DNA from: Bacteroidaceae bacterium
Lineage (GTDB): Bacteria > Bacteroidota > Bacteroidia > Bacteroidales > Bacteroidaceae
Assembly: GCA_017542145.1 (NCBI GenBank)
Contig: JAFXXQ010000033.1
Location: forward strand, 1 to 64,000
Direction: 5' to 3'
Length of the DNA: 64,000 bases
Part shown: one piece after another, positions 55,717 through 63,860 of the stretch
Numbering within the stretch: the first letter of the stretch is position 1
Layout of the letters: each line of letters begins with the position of its first letter
Notes under the pieces: model-generated
Told to the model about the DNA's origin: nothing
Database searches by the model: none
The model's input: only the letters and a program-made list of their open reading frames with translations
Translations under genes and position numbers: made by a program

Positions 55717-57718
55717 CGAAGTGTATGGTTAGTCCTGAAAGAGCACCTTCGTCGTTAAGGTCATGGAGCAGTTGGCGCAGCTGGTTGCGCGCAACGGATG
55801 GCGGGTAGGAAGGCTCGAGTTTGAGCATAATCTTGCGGATGGAGTGTCCGCTGACGCGGCCGACGGCAGGAGCCTCGGGACCAAGTACACGAGCGGGACT
55901 GAAGAGGGTATCGAGGCGTAAGCGGAAGAGGTGGGAGGCATCCGTAAGACGCCGTTCATCGCGCCCACGCAGATAGATAAAGATGAGGCGGGTGAAGGGG
56001 GGGTAGCCAAAGAGTTGTCGTTCGTCAGTCTGCTCTGTATAGAAAGTGGGGTAGTCGTAATGTCGGACGTGAGCAACGACAGGCATATCAGCAGTCTTGG
56101 TTTGGAGGACGACGAGCCCTTGTCGGTCGCGTCGTCCACAACGTCCGGCGACTTGAGCCATAAGCTGGTAGGCTCGTTCGTGGCTGCGGAAGTCGGGGTA
56201 GTTGAGCATGGTGTCGGCATTCATGATGCCGACTACGCTGACGTGAGCAAAGTCGAGTCCCTTGCTGACCATCTGTGTACCGATAAGGATATCGGTACGA
56301 TGGCAGGCAAAGTCATCGAGAATGTGCTCGTAGGCATCACGAGCCTGGGTGGTATCGAGATCAAGCCGCGCTGTGCGGGCTTCAGGCAGGAGGGCGTGGA
56401 GTTCCTCTTCGATGCGTTCGGTACCGAGTCCGAGAGGTTTGAGATGTGTCTCACCACAAGCAGGGCAAGCATCGGGCAGGCGATAGGCCGTGCCGCAGTA
56501 GTGGCAGACGAGTTGTCCGAGGCGGCGATGATAGGTGAGGGAAACGTCGCAACGGGCGCAGCGGGGCACCCATCCGCAGATGGGGCATTCCATCATGGGG
56601 GCATAGCCGCGGCGGTTCTGGAAGAGGATGGCTTGTTCGCCACGTTCAAGGGCCTCGCGGAGGGCGCCAAGCAGCCGGGGTGAGAAAGAACCACTCATGC
56701 GATGCTTGCGACGAAGGTCGCGGATATCAACAATCTCTATTTCGGGCATGAGGACGGCTCCCCAGCGTTCCATGAGGTTGACGAGGGTATATTTGCCTGT
56801 GAGGGCATTGTGGTAGCTCTCGAGACTAGGCGTGGCGGTACCGAGGAGGACGCGGGCATGAGCGTGATGGGCAGCGACGACAGCTACGTTGCGGGCATGA
56901 TAGCGTGGGGCGGGATCCTGCTGCTTGTAGGTGTTCTCGTGTTCTTCATCGACGATAACGAGGCCAAGGCGTTGGAAGGGAAGGAACACGGACGAGCGGA
57001 CGCCGAGGATGATGTCGTAGGGTTGGTCGGATAGCTGTCGAAGCCAGATGTCGGCTCGCTGGGCATCGGTACATCGGCTGTGATAGACGCCCAGCCGTTC
57101 GCCGAACACGCGGTGCAGACGGTCTGAAAGCTGGGTGGTGAGGGCAATCTCGGGGACGAGATAGAGCACCTGTCGTCCCTGTGCAATAGCATCGAGGGCG
57201 AGGTGTATGTAGATTTCGGTTTTGCCTGACGAGGTGACGCCGTGAAGCAAGGCTACGGGGCGCCGAGTCCAGGCCTCGCGCAACGCATCGGCAGCTTGTT
57301 GTTGGGCAGGCGTCAACGTCGGAGGTGGGGTTGGGGGTTCTTCTTGTACGTCGGCCTTCCGCCTGCTTCGGGGGCGTTTGCGCAGGGCAGGATGGAGCAA
57401 TGGGGCGGGCAGGGCAGCCCGAAGAACGTCACCCTCAGTACAGAGGTAATAGTCGGCAATCCACGTCCAAAGCATCAGCTGATCAGGGGTAACGGCTGGT
57501 GCCGGATCAGGGTGGACGGCTATAATCTCCTTGAGCTTCTTCAGATTGTCAACGTCTTCTTCCTTGATGGCTGTAACGATGGCGGTATAGTGACGCTTGA
57601 CCCCAAAGGGGACAATCACACGACTGCCCACCCTGACGTCTATGGCAAGGGCTGGAGGCAGTATGTAGGTAAACTTCCCCTCCAGCGGGAGGGGAAGTAA
57701 AACGTCAACGAGCGTCAT
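55700..57718 (-). CDS. priA: primosomal protein N' (PriA helicase), apparently lacking the winged-helix domain
   Basis: A 672-residue helicase that restarts stalled replication forks. The N-terminal 3'-end-binding domain (VDVLLPLPLEGKFTYILP) is followed after YYLCTEGDVLRAALPAPL by a short, Pro- and Arg-rich linker. The helicase begins at about residue 138 (LTPAQQQAADALREAW); E. coli PriA has a winged-helix domain in between. The helicase core has Walker A HGVTSSGKTEIYI, DEEHENTYKQ, GTATPSLES and QMAGRCGRRDR-like motif. A zinc-binding insert is intact: CPICGWVPRCARCD and CHYCGTAYRLPDACPACG. Shorter than the usual 730-820 residues. Confidence 0.95.
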   Translation of the reverse strand: MTLVDVLLPLPLEGKFTYILPPALAIDVRVGSRVIVPFGVKRHYTAIVTAIKEEDVDNLKKLKEIIAVHPDPAPAVTPDQLMLWTWIADYYLCTEGDVLRAALPAPLLHPALRKRPRSRRKADVQEEPPTPPPTLTPAQQQAADALREAWTRRPVALLHGVTSSGKTEIYIHLALDAIAQGRQVLYLVPEIALTTQLSDRLHRVFGERLGVYHSRCTDAQRADIWLRQLSDQPYDIILGVRSSVFLPFQRLGLVIVDEEHENTYKQQDPAPRYHARNVAVVAAHHAHARVLLGTATPSLESYHNALTGKYTLVNLMERWGAVLMPEIEIVDIRDLRRKHRMSGSFSPRLLGALREALERGEQAILFQNRRGYAPMMECPICGWVPRCARCDVSLTYHRRLGQLVCHYCGTAYRLPDACPACGETHLKPLGLGTERIEEELHALLPEARTARLDLDTTQARDAYEHILDDFACHRTDILIGTQMVSKGLDFAHVSVVGIMNADTMLNYPDFRSHERAYQLMAQVAGRCGRRDRQGLVVLQTKTADMPVVAHVRHYDYPTFYTEQTDERQLFGYPPFTRLIFIYLRGRDERRLTDASHLFRLRLDTLFSPARVLGPEAPAVGRVSGHSIRKIMLKLEPSYPPSVARNQLRQLLHDLNDEGALSGLTIHFDADPM

Positions 57719-57771
57719 CGGAGTATAGATATTACGGGAATAATCAGTATGACCCGATTGTCCCGAATGGA

Positions 57772-58527
57772 TTAGAACAGAACAGCCAATGAGAGTTGCA
57801 GGGTGCCGGCTTTCACCTTTTCGGTGATGTCATCGACGGTCTTGTTGGCTTTCTCGTGAGCTGCGTTGTACTTGGTTCTCAGTTCTTCGTACTGCTCGGT
57901 GAGGGTTTTTGTGGAGTTGACGGGACCCTCTTCCTTCTCGATTTCCTGTATCTCGCTTCTGCTGAAGCTGACGGCTTCATAGGTGCTACCCCAGGGGATG
58001 TTGTAGTTGACACCTACCTGCAAATGCTTCAGGACGGTTGCGCCGATGCCGACATTGATGCTAAGCGCGCTCTTGTTGACGGCGTAGGCTACGATGCCCT
58101 GCTCTTTGCTGCCCGAGACGAACTGGGTGTTCTCACCAATGTTGAAGTCGAACTCAGGACCGGCAGCCAGAAATACTTTGAGAAGGTTGCCCAGCCCGAA
58201 GCCTAAGCGGAGATTAACAGGGAGGAGGACCGAGTTGTACTTAATGGTCTCGTTGGTGGGAGCGATGAGGCCTCTCTGGCTGTAGAGAGCTGCTACCTCG
58301 AAGCCAAGTCCGGCGAAGGGGATGTCGAACTCCATTTTCGGGCCGATGAAGAAGCCTTTGTAGGTGTCCTGTGAGAAGAAGTCTTCCTTGGTCATGGAGG
58401 TGAGACCGCTGACTTCGTTGTTAACAAGGTTAAGACCGCCCTTGATACCGAACGCAAACTGGGCGTTGGCGGGCATGGCGAACGCAAATGTCAGAGCCAT
58501 TGCGGCTACGAAAGCTAGTTTTTTCAT
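57772..58527 (-). CDS. outer-membrane beta-barrel (porin family) protein
   Basis: A 251-residue outer-membrane protein of the OMP_b-brl type. Signal peptide KKLAFVAAMALTFAFAMPANAQ; strands such as FAFGIKGGLNLVNNEVSGL, GLGFEVAALYSQRGLI and FGLGNLLKVFLAAGPEFDF; C-terminal LSLAVLF ends in Phe, the usual assembly signal. Unusually, just before the last strand there is a charged helical stretch (TEQYEELRTKYNAAHEKANK, then TVDDITEKVKAG). The promoter at 58561-58592 excludes a longer in-frame start at 58602. Confidence 0.88.
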   Translation of the reverse strand: MKKLAFVAAMALTFAFAMPANAQFAFGIKGGLNLVNNEVSGLTSMTKEDFFSQDTYKGFFIGPKMEFDIPFAGLGFEVAALYSQRGLIAPTNETIKYNSVLLPVNLRLGFGLGNLLKVFLAAGPEFDFNIGENTQFVSGSKEQGIVAYAVNKSALSINVGIGATVLKHLQVGVNYNIPWGSTYEAVSFSRSEIQEIEKEEGPVNSTKTLTEQYEELRTKYNAAHEKANKTVDDITEKVKAGTLQLSLAVLF

Positions 58528-58560
58528 AATTCTCTTTTTAAAAATGTGTTTATACGGGGG

Positions 58561-58592
58561 CAAAGGTACGGCATTCGTTTTTATAAAACAAA
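58561..58592 (-). promoter_or_regulatory. promoter of the porin gene
   Basis: Minus strand: TTTG (58589-58592), 20-base spacer, TACCTTTG (58561-58568); 33 bases before the chosen start. Confidence 0.8.
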
Positions 58593-58645
58593 TAAACGCC
58601 ACTTTTTTTGTGCATGTAGGTTGCGCGAACGCCGTGCGAATAGCC

Positions 58646-58729
58646 CACTACGCTAATCTGACAGAATAGTGCGTTATTTTTTTAGAGTAGTGCGCTACGT
58701 GGATAACGTAGTGGGTACAGAAATGGTAT
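58646..58729. repeat. 21-bp-period array, four units, between DUF456 and porin genes
   Basis: TAGTGCG at 58667 and 58688, TAGTGGG at 58709 and a weaker CACTACG at 58646: exactly 21 bases apart. The outer bases CCCACTACG (58644-58652) and CGTAGTGGG (58707-58715) also form a 9-bp inverted repeat. Confidence 0.8.
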
Positions 58730-58755
58730 GACGGGGAAGGGAGGGCGAGTCGCTT

Positions 58756-59247
58756 TTACCTCAGTATGCTAATAACCTCGCGGGCAATAAGGAAAAGGAG
58801 TACGCCGCTGTAAATCAGCTTTAAGCCCGTTGTCAGCAGGAAGCCAAGGAAAGACGCTATGGCCACGCGAAGGGCTTTCCCCATCTCGGCATTTCCGATA
58901 AGTTCGCCCACGAACGCTCCGACGAAGGGGCCCACGATGAGGCCCGCGGGGGGGAAGCAGAACAGCCCTATCAGCATTCCGATGAAACATCCGCGCGTGC
59001 CCCACTTGCTGCCGCCTACCTTGCTCGTCATCCACGTGCTGCCGAAGTAGTCGAGCAGGCTCACCACAAGGAGCACGACGCCCCAGACGATGACGGAGGT
59101 GAGCGAGATGCCTGAGCCTCCGGGCACAAGGAAAAGCAGCAGCCAGCCAATCCACGAAAGCGTTGGCCCAGGCAACACGGGGACTACGCTTCCCACCAAG
59201 CCCACAAGGGCCAGTATAGCGGCAATGATGCAGAATGTTGTTGTCAT
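58756..59247 (-). CDS. DUF456 family small membrane protein
   Basis: A 163-residue membrane protein with four to five hydrophobic, Gly-rich helices. DUF456 pattern: GSVVPVLPGPTLSWIGWLLL, VSLLDYFGSTWMTSKVGGSK and GCFIGMLIGLFCFPPAGLIV followed by GPFVGAFVGELIG. Function unknown. The ATG at 59247 overlaps the ispG stop (ATGA), so it is translationally coupled to ispG. A longer in-frame start at 59367 would lie inside ispG and is not needed. Confidence 0.9.
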   Translation of the reverse strand: MTTTFCIIAAILALVGLVGSVVPVLPGPTLSWIGWLLLFLVPGGSGISLTSVIVWGVVLLVVSLLDYFGSTWMTSKVGGSKWGTRGCFIGMLIGLFCFPPAGLIVGPFVGAFVGELIGNAEMGKALRVAIASFLGFLLTTGLKLIYSGVLLFLIAREVISILR

Positions 59248-60686
59248 TTTTTCTCTTTTGTTGATAACTCTGAATACTTCGGCAGCTCCGATGCCTTCTT
59301 GTCTTCTTCTATCAGCTTCAGCAGTTTCTCCACAGCCTCGGCTTCGGGGATATTCTTCTCCACGCATTCCTTGCCGCGATAGAGGCTGACTTTGCCGCGG
59401 GCAGCACCCACGTAGCCATAGTCGGCATCAGCCATTTCGCCAGGACCGTTGACGATGCAGCCCATGATGGCAATCTTCACGCCCCCGCCCAGGTGAGCCG
59501 TTGCAGCTTTGATGCGGGAAATCGTCGTCTGGAGGTCGTAGAGTGTACGTCCGCAGCCTGGGCAGGAGATATACTCCGTCCGCGTAAACCGCACTCGGGC
59601 TGCTTGGAGGATGGCGTCCTGCGTGTTCTTGATTTGCTCGGGCGTGATGAGGGGATTGTCGTTCGTCAGCACAAGGTCGCGCGCCAGACCGTCGATGAGT
59701 AGTGCTCCCGCGTCCATAGCCGCTTTCAGCTGAAGATCCTCAAGGACGCTTTCATCATAGTGGAGGGTGAGTGTGCCGTCCTTGATGGCGTTTTTTGCCA
59801 ATGCTCTTTGCCGGGCACTCTCCTCGACATAGGACACTAGTTTGCGAGCTACGGGAATCTCCCGTTCAGGCTCTTCGGACAACGACACGCGTATGGTATC
59901 GCCCAGACCCTCGCCCAACAACGCGCCAATGCCTACGGCACTCCGGATGCGGCCATCCTCGCCTTCGCCAGCCTCGGTAACTCCCAAATGAAGCGGGAAC
60001 GCCATGCCCTCGGCTTCCATCTGGCGCACGAGCAGGCGTACCGTCCTCACCATCACAACCGTGTTGCTAGCCTTTATGCTCAGTACTACGTCCGTGAAAC
60101 CTTCTTCCACGCACACCCGCAGGAACTCCATGCACGACTCTACCATCCCTTCGGGAGTGTCGCCATAACGGCTCATGATACGGTCGCTGAGGCTGCCGTG
60201 GTTGACGCCGATCCGGATGGCCGTACCATGTTCTTTGCAGATGTTCAGGAAGGGTACGAGGCGAGCGCGGATTTTCTCCACTTCAGCAGCATATTCAGAA
60301 TCGGTATACTCTATCTTTTTGAATGTTCGTGCTGTATCGACGTAGTTGCCAGGATTAATGCGCACCTTTTCCACAATCTGCGCGGCGACGTCGGCCACGC
60401 GGGGATTGAAGTGGACGTCGGCAACAAGCGGCGTGGTGATGCCTTCGGCCCGCAGGGAGGTACGGATGTTGCGCAGGTTTTCTGCTTCGCGTATGCCCTG
60501 GGTGGTGAGCCTTACGTACTCGCCTCCTGCCTCAATAATGCGCTTGGCTTGTGCTACGCAGGCGGTGGTGTCATCGGTAGGCGTGGTGGTCATGCTTTGC
60601 ACGCGGATGGGGTTGTCGCCGCCGAGCGGCGTGTCACCGATGTGGACGACCGTTGTCCTACGCCGTTGATAATAAGGATTACTCAT
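59244..60686 (-). CDS. ispG: 4-hydroxy-3-methylbut-2-enyl diphosphate synthase
   Basis: A 480-residue iron-sulfur enzyme of the non-mevalonate isoprenoid pathway. N-terminal TIM barrel: NPIRVQSMTTTPTDDTTACV, DVHFNPRVADVAAQ, INPGNYVD, GVNHGSLSDRIMSRYGDTPE. C-terminal cluster domain: YISCPGCGRTLYDLQ and IMGCIVNGPGEMADADYGYVG, which hold three Cys and a Glu. Between them is a short middle part (about 290-355). E. coli-type enzymes lack an insert (about 370 residues), whereas plant and most Bacteroidota enzymes have a large one (about 600). This 480-residue form is intermediate. It sits 18 bases after purE. Confidence 0.95.
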   Translation of the reverse strand: MSNPYYQRRRTTVVHIGDTPLGGDNPIRVQSMTTTPTDDTTACVAQAKRIIEAGGEYVRLTTQGIREAENLRNIRTSLRAEGITTPLVADVHFNPRVADVAAQIVEKVRINPGNYVDTARTFKKIEYTDSEYAAEVEKIRARLVPFLNICKEHGTAIRIGVNHGSLSDRIMSRYGDTPEGMVESCMEFLRVCVEEGFTDVVLSIKASNTVVMVRTVRLLVRQMEAEGMAFPLHLGVTEAGEGEDGRIRSAVGIGALLGEGLGDTIRVSLSEEPEREIPVARKLVSYVEESARQRALAKNAIKDGTLTLHYDESVLEDLQLKAAMDAGALLIDGLARDLVLTNDNPLITPEQIKNTQDAILQAARVRFTRTEYISCPGCGRTLYDLQTTISRIKAATAHLGGGVKIAIMGCIVNGPGEMADADYGYVGAARGKVSLYRGKECVEKNIPEAEAVEKLLKLIEEDKKASELPKYSELSTKEKK

Positions 60687-60704
60687 AAATGACTAGTAGC
60701 CCCA

Positions 60705-61211
60705 TTAGTTACATTTGTATTCGTATTTCACCTCGGCAAGGTCAGCGTTAGCTTTCTCGATTTTACGCTTCAGTCCTTCCTTGTAGTTGGCAAAACGAGC
60801 AGCCAAGTCGGCGTCTATGAGGGAGAGAATCTGTACGGCCAGGATGGCGGCATTCTGTGCTGCGTTGATACCTACGGTAGCGACGGGTATGCCTGGAGGC
60901 ATTTGTACGATGGCGAGCAGGGCGTCCATGCCTTCGAGGGTGCTCTTGATAGGTACGCCGATGACGGGGACGGTAGTTTGCGCGGCGATGACTCCCGGCA
61001 GGTGAGCTGCCATACCTGCGGCAGCGATGATAACCTTGATGCCTCGCCCTACAGCCTCGTGGGAGAACGTGGTGACGGCCTCAGGGGTGCGATGGGCGCT
61101 GAGGGCGTTAATTTCAAACGGCACTCGCATTTCGTTCAGGAATGCGGCGGCTTTCTCCATGACGGGCAAATCGCTTGTGCTGCCCATGATGATACTGACG
61201 ATAGGATTCAT
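60705..61211 (-). CDS. purE: N5-carboxyaminoimidazole ribonucleotide mutase
   Basis: A 168-residue enzyme of purine synthesis (class I PurE): N5-CAIR to CAIR. Motifs [43 protein letters not shown] and [20 protein letters not shown]. The start at 61211 ([10 protein letters not shown]) matches the family; an in-frame ATG at 61229 adds six residues. It is between rpoN (42 bases upstream) and ispG in one minus-strand unit. Confidence 0.95.
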   Translation of the reverse strand: MNPIVSIIMGSTSDLPVMEKAAAFLNEMRVPFEINALSAHRTPEAVTTFSHEAVGRGIKVIIAAAGMAAHLPGVIAAQTTVPVIGVPIKSTLEGMDALLAIVQMPPGIPVATVGINAAQNAAILAVQILSLIDADLAARFANYKEGLKRKIEKANADLAEVKYEYKCN

Positions 61212-61253
61212 TCTATTTACGATTGACATTTTTAATTTACTTTTTCTTAACCA

Positions 61254-62786
61254 TTATTGCCTTCTCATCTTGGCGATAGGGATGGAGAGTGCTTCGCGAT
61301 ATTTGGCTACGGTACGTCGGGCGACGTTGAAACCCTTTTCGTTCAGCAGGGTAGCGAGTTTGTCATCCGTCAGCGGGTTGGACTTGTCCTCGCCATCGAC
61401 AAGGGCTTTCAGCTCCTTCAGCACATCGTTCAGGTTGATGTACGTCTCGGATTCCTCGCCACCTACTTTCACCCGCTTGTTGGAGAAGAAATACTTGAGG
61501 GGGAAGATACCGAAGCGTGTCTGAATATACTTGGTGTTGCTGACGCGGGAAATGGTGGAAATGTCGTAACCCGATGCCGTTTCCACGTCCTGCAATATCA
61601 TGGGTTTTAGCGTTTCCTCGTCACCTGTCTGAAAGAAATCTTTTTGGATATCGACGATGGCCCGCATGACGGCGTTGAGCGTCTGTTCCCGTTGCCGAAC
61701 GGCTTGGATGAATCCTTGGGCACTATCGATTTTCTGTTGCAGGAACTTGGCCGCCTCGCGTTGGGCAGGAGTGCCGTTCTTGGATTGTGCGGCAAGCATC
61801 TCGCGGAACTCGCTGCTGATACGGAGGGCAGGCAGTCCGCCGTTGTTGAGGACGGGCACGGCTTCGTCGCCTTCAGAGTCCATGACGAAGTCGGGCACCA
61901 GCTGCTGCATACCTTTTCCCACCATTTCGCTCAAGGAACTGCCTGGATGGGGATTAAGGCGCGTGAGCTCGGTAAGAGCTGCGTCTGTATCTTCCTTACT
62001 GATACCGAGGGTATCGGGTATGCGGTCCCAGCGTTTGGCGGCAAAATCATCGAAGCACTCTGTAAGAATGCGTCGCGCCGTTGAAGATTGTTGACTTGTC
62101 GGCTTATTGTCTTGTTGATCTTCGCACTCCGTCCGTTGGATCTCATTGCGGTTGAGCTGGAGCAGGAGGCACTCTTGCAGGTTACGTGCGCCAACTCCTG
62201 CAGGGTCGAACTGCTGAATGACGTGAAGGACGCCTTCCACCTCGTCAGCCGTTGTATCAATGTCGGCCTTAAAAGCCAAGACCTCCACGATTTCGTGGAT
62301 GCTTTTGCGTAGCCAGCCATCGTCGTCGAGCGACCCTACCAAAAAAAGCCCGATGGCCTGCTGCTTGTCGGTAAGCGGTTGTTCACCGAGTTGTTCCTTA
62401 AGCAGGTCAAAGAACGAGATGCCGGCATCGATGGGAATTTCCTCGCGGGGTGTGGTCTCGCTGCCTGTCCGGTAATCGGACGAGTTGTCGTTGTCGTCGT
62501 CGAACTCCGTGTCGGCATCGGCCGTTGTCCCCATCGAGTCGCCTTCAAGCTCGTCGGTAATATCGTCGTCGCCAGAGTCGTCAGCAGTATCGTCAATAGG
62601 ACGTTCGTCAGCCGAACCCTCTTCAAGAGCGGGATTATCGAGTATTTCGGTCCGCACGCGATCCTCCATTTCTTGTGTGGATAGCTGCAATAAATTGACC
62701 ACCAGCATCTGTTGAGCTGACAGCCGTTGCTGTTGCGTCTGCAACTCTTGTTGCTGTTCTACCTGTGCATTATCAAAGACTGCCAT
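61254..62786 (-). CDS. rpoN: RNA polymerase sigma-54 factor
   Basis: A 510-residue sigma-54. Region I: QQQRLSAQQMLVVNLLQLST; an acidic region II rich in D and E (about 55-115); the core-binding part with WLRKSIHEIVEVLAF; C-terminal helix-turn-helix and the RpoN box ARRTVAKYREALSIPIAKM. It recognises -24/-12 promoters and needs ATP-driven activators; none is encoded nearby. Four octamer repeats at 62089-62120 encode an extra QQDNKPTSQQS stretch in the middle of the protein, within a variable loop. Confidence 0.95.
   Translation of the reverse strand: MAVFDNAQVEQQQELQTQQQRLSAQQMLVVNLLQLSTQEMEDRVRTEILDNPALEEGSADERPIDDTADDSGDDDITDELEGDSMGTTADADTEFDDDNDNSSDYRTGSETTPREEIPIDAGISFFDLLKEQLGEQPLTDKQQAIGLFLVGSLDDDGWLRKSIHEIVEVLAFKADIDTTADEVEGVLHVIQQFDPAGVGARNLQECLLLQLNRNEIQRTECEDQQDNKPTSQQSSTARRILTECFDDFAAKRWDRIPDTLGISKEDTDAALTELTRLNPHPGSSLSEMVGKGMQQLVPDFVMDSEGDEAVPVLNNGGLPALRISSEFREMLAAQSKNGTPAQREAAKFLQQKIDSAQGFIQAVRQREQTLNAVMRAIVDIQKDFFQTGDEETLKPMILQDVETASGYDISTISRVSNTKYIQTRFGIFPLKYFFSNKRVKVGGEESETYINLNDVLKELKALVDGEDKSNPLTDDKLATLLNEKGFNVARRTVAKYREALSIPIAKMRRQ
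62089..62120 (-). repeat. octamer array, four units, inside rpoN
   Basis: Units on plus TGTTGACT, TGTCGGCT, TATTGTCT, TGTTGATC, i.e. GATCAACA, AGACAATA, AGCCGACA, AGTCAACA in the sense strand. Encodes QQDNKPTSQQ in sigma-54. Confidence 0.88.
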
Positions 62787-62818
62787 ATTCCTCTAACCTT
62801 TAATCTTTCATCTCTAAT

Positions 62819-63802
62819 TTAATACCGAAAGCTGCTGCCGCCAAAAAACTCTCGTAGGAGCGACGTGGGCGGGATAGCCTTGTCGGGGATGGACTTGAAG
62901 TATTCGATGTAACCAAGCAGCCGTTGTGCCGTTTCATATGCCGAAGACGTTTTGTGAACCTCCTGTAAAATGGGCTCCAGTTTCCGTTTCATCACAGCCA
63001 GTTCGTAGAGGAACGACGAATCAAATAGCGCGTCAGCCTCTCCGATGAAGGGCATAATCCATTTCTCTTCGCCACGGCGGACGGAGGGCCACCGAAGGAT
63101 GGTTTCCTCAGCGGGGAATCCGCGATATTGGCTGTCGCGCAGTATGCGGCGCAGCAGGCGGTTGTCCGTAGTGACGATGGTTTGTTGCCCATCGAGGGAT
63201 ACGTCGCTGAGCACGGAGCAGAAGATGCTATATTTGGCACTCTCCGCCACGCTTTCCGTCAGCAGAGGATTGAGGGCGTGGATTCCCTCGATAATCAGCA
63301 CCGTGTCCGTGTCACACGTCAGAGGGTCGCTACGCCACTCGCGCTGTCCCGTCTCGAAGTTGAAGCGCGGCAGCCGTACCTCTTTTCCGGCGATGAGTGC
63401 CAGCAACTGTTCGTTGAACAGGTCGAGGTCGACGGCATAAAGCGATTCGAAATCGTAGTTGCCGTCATCGTCTTTCGGCGTGAGGTGACGGGGAACGAAG
63501 TAGTCGTCCGTTGAGAGAGCTACGGGTTTCAGTCCTACGGCCATCAGCTGTACTGACAGACGTTTGCTGAATGTGGTCTTTCCCGATGATGACGGTCCGG
63601 CGATGAGCACCACGCGGATAGTGCCCCGTTCGCAGATTTCGTCGGCCATGGCGGCAATTTGCCTAACTTGCAGCACCTCTGTGACGTTGATGATGTCGCG
63701 GATGTCGCCCTGTTCCACTCTGCGGTTGAAATCGCTGACGGTAGCCACGCCCGTGATTTCCGCAGGAGCTTTGTATGTGATTTTTTTCTTGTCTGTTTGC
63801 AT
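62819..63802 (-). CDS. uridine kinase/nucleoside kinase family protein, short form
   Basis: A 327-residue P-loop kinase of the uridine kinase/phosphoribulokinase group: Walker A IAGPSSSGKTTFSKRL near residue 68, STDDYFVPR and IIEGIHALNPLLTE with the catalytic acidic residues, ISDxxxIRR-like region LLRRILRDSQYRGFPAEETI. Bacteroidales usually encode a longer relative (about 550 residues) with an N-terminal TGS/threonyl-tRNA synthetase-like part; here only the kinase part remains. The ATG at 63802 fits the promoter at 63833-63840. Upstream in-frame starts lie beyond that promoter. First gene of the kinase-rpoN-purE-ispG-DUF456 unit. Confidence 0.88.
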   Translation of the reverse strand: MQTDKKKITYKAPAEITGVATVSDFNRRVEQGDIRDIINVTEVLQVRQIAAMADEICERGTIRVVLIAGPSSSGKTTFSKRLSVQLMAVGLKPVALSTDDYFVPRHLTPKDDDGNYDFESLYAVDLDLFNEQLLALIAGKEVRLPRFNFETGQREWRSDPLTCDTDTVLIIEGIHALNPLLTESVAESAKYSIFCSVLSDVSLDGQQTIVTTDNRLLRRILRDSQYRGFPAEETILRWPSVRRGEEKWIMPFIGEADALFDSSFLYELAVMKRKLEPILQEVHKTSSAYETAQRLLGYIEYFKSIPDKAIPPTSLLREFFGGSSFRY

Positions 63803-63827
63803 ATTTGTTCGGTTTTTACTACTTTTG
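63796..63827 (+). promoter_or_regulatory. promoter of the Na/Pi cotransporter gene
   Basis: TTTG (63796-63799), 20-base spacer, TACTTTTG (63820-63827); 33 bases before the start. Confidence 0.75.
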
Positions 63828-63832
63828 CAGCG

Positions 63833-63840
63833 CAAAGGTA
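63833..63840 (-). promoter_or_regulatory. -7 element of the kinase-rpoN-purE-ispG unit
   Basis: TACCTTTG on the minus strand, 30 bases before the kinase start. It lies 5 bases from the opposing -7 element, so the two promoters overlap. Confidence 0.6.
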
Positions 63841-63860
63841 ATGAAAAATCCTGAAAACGT

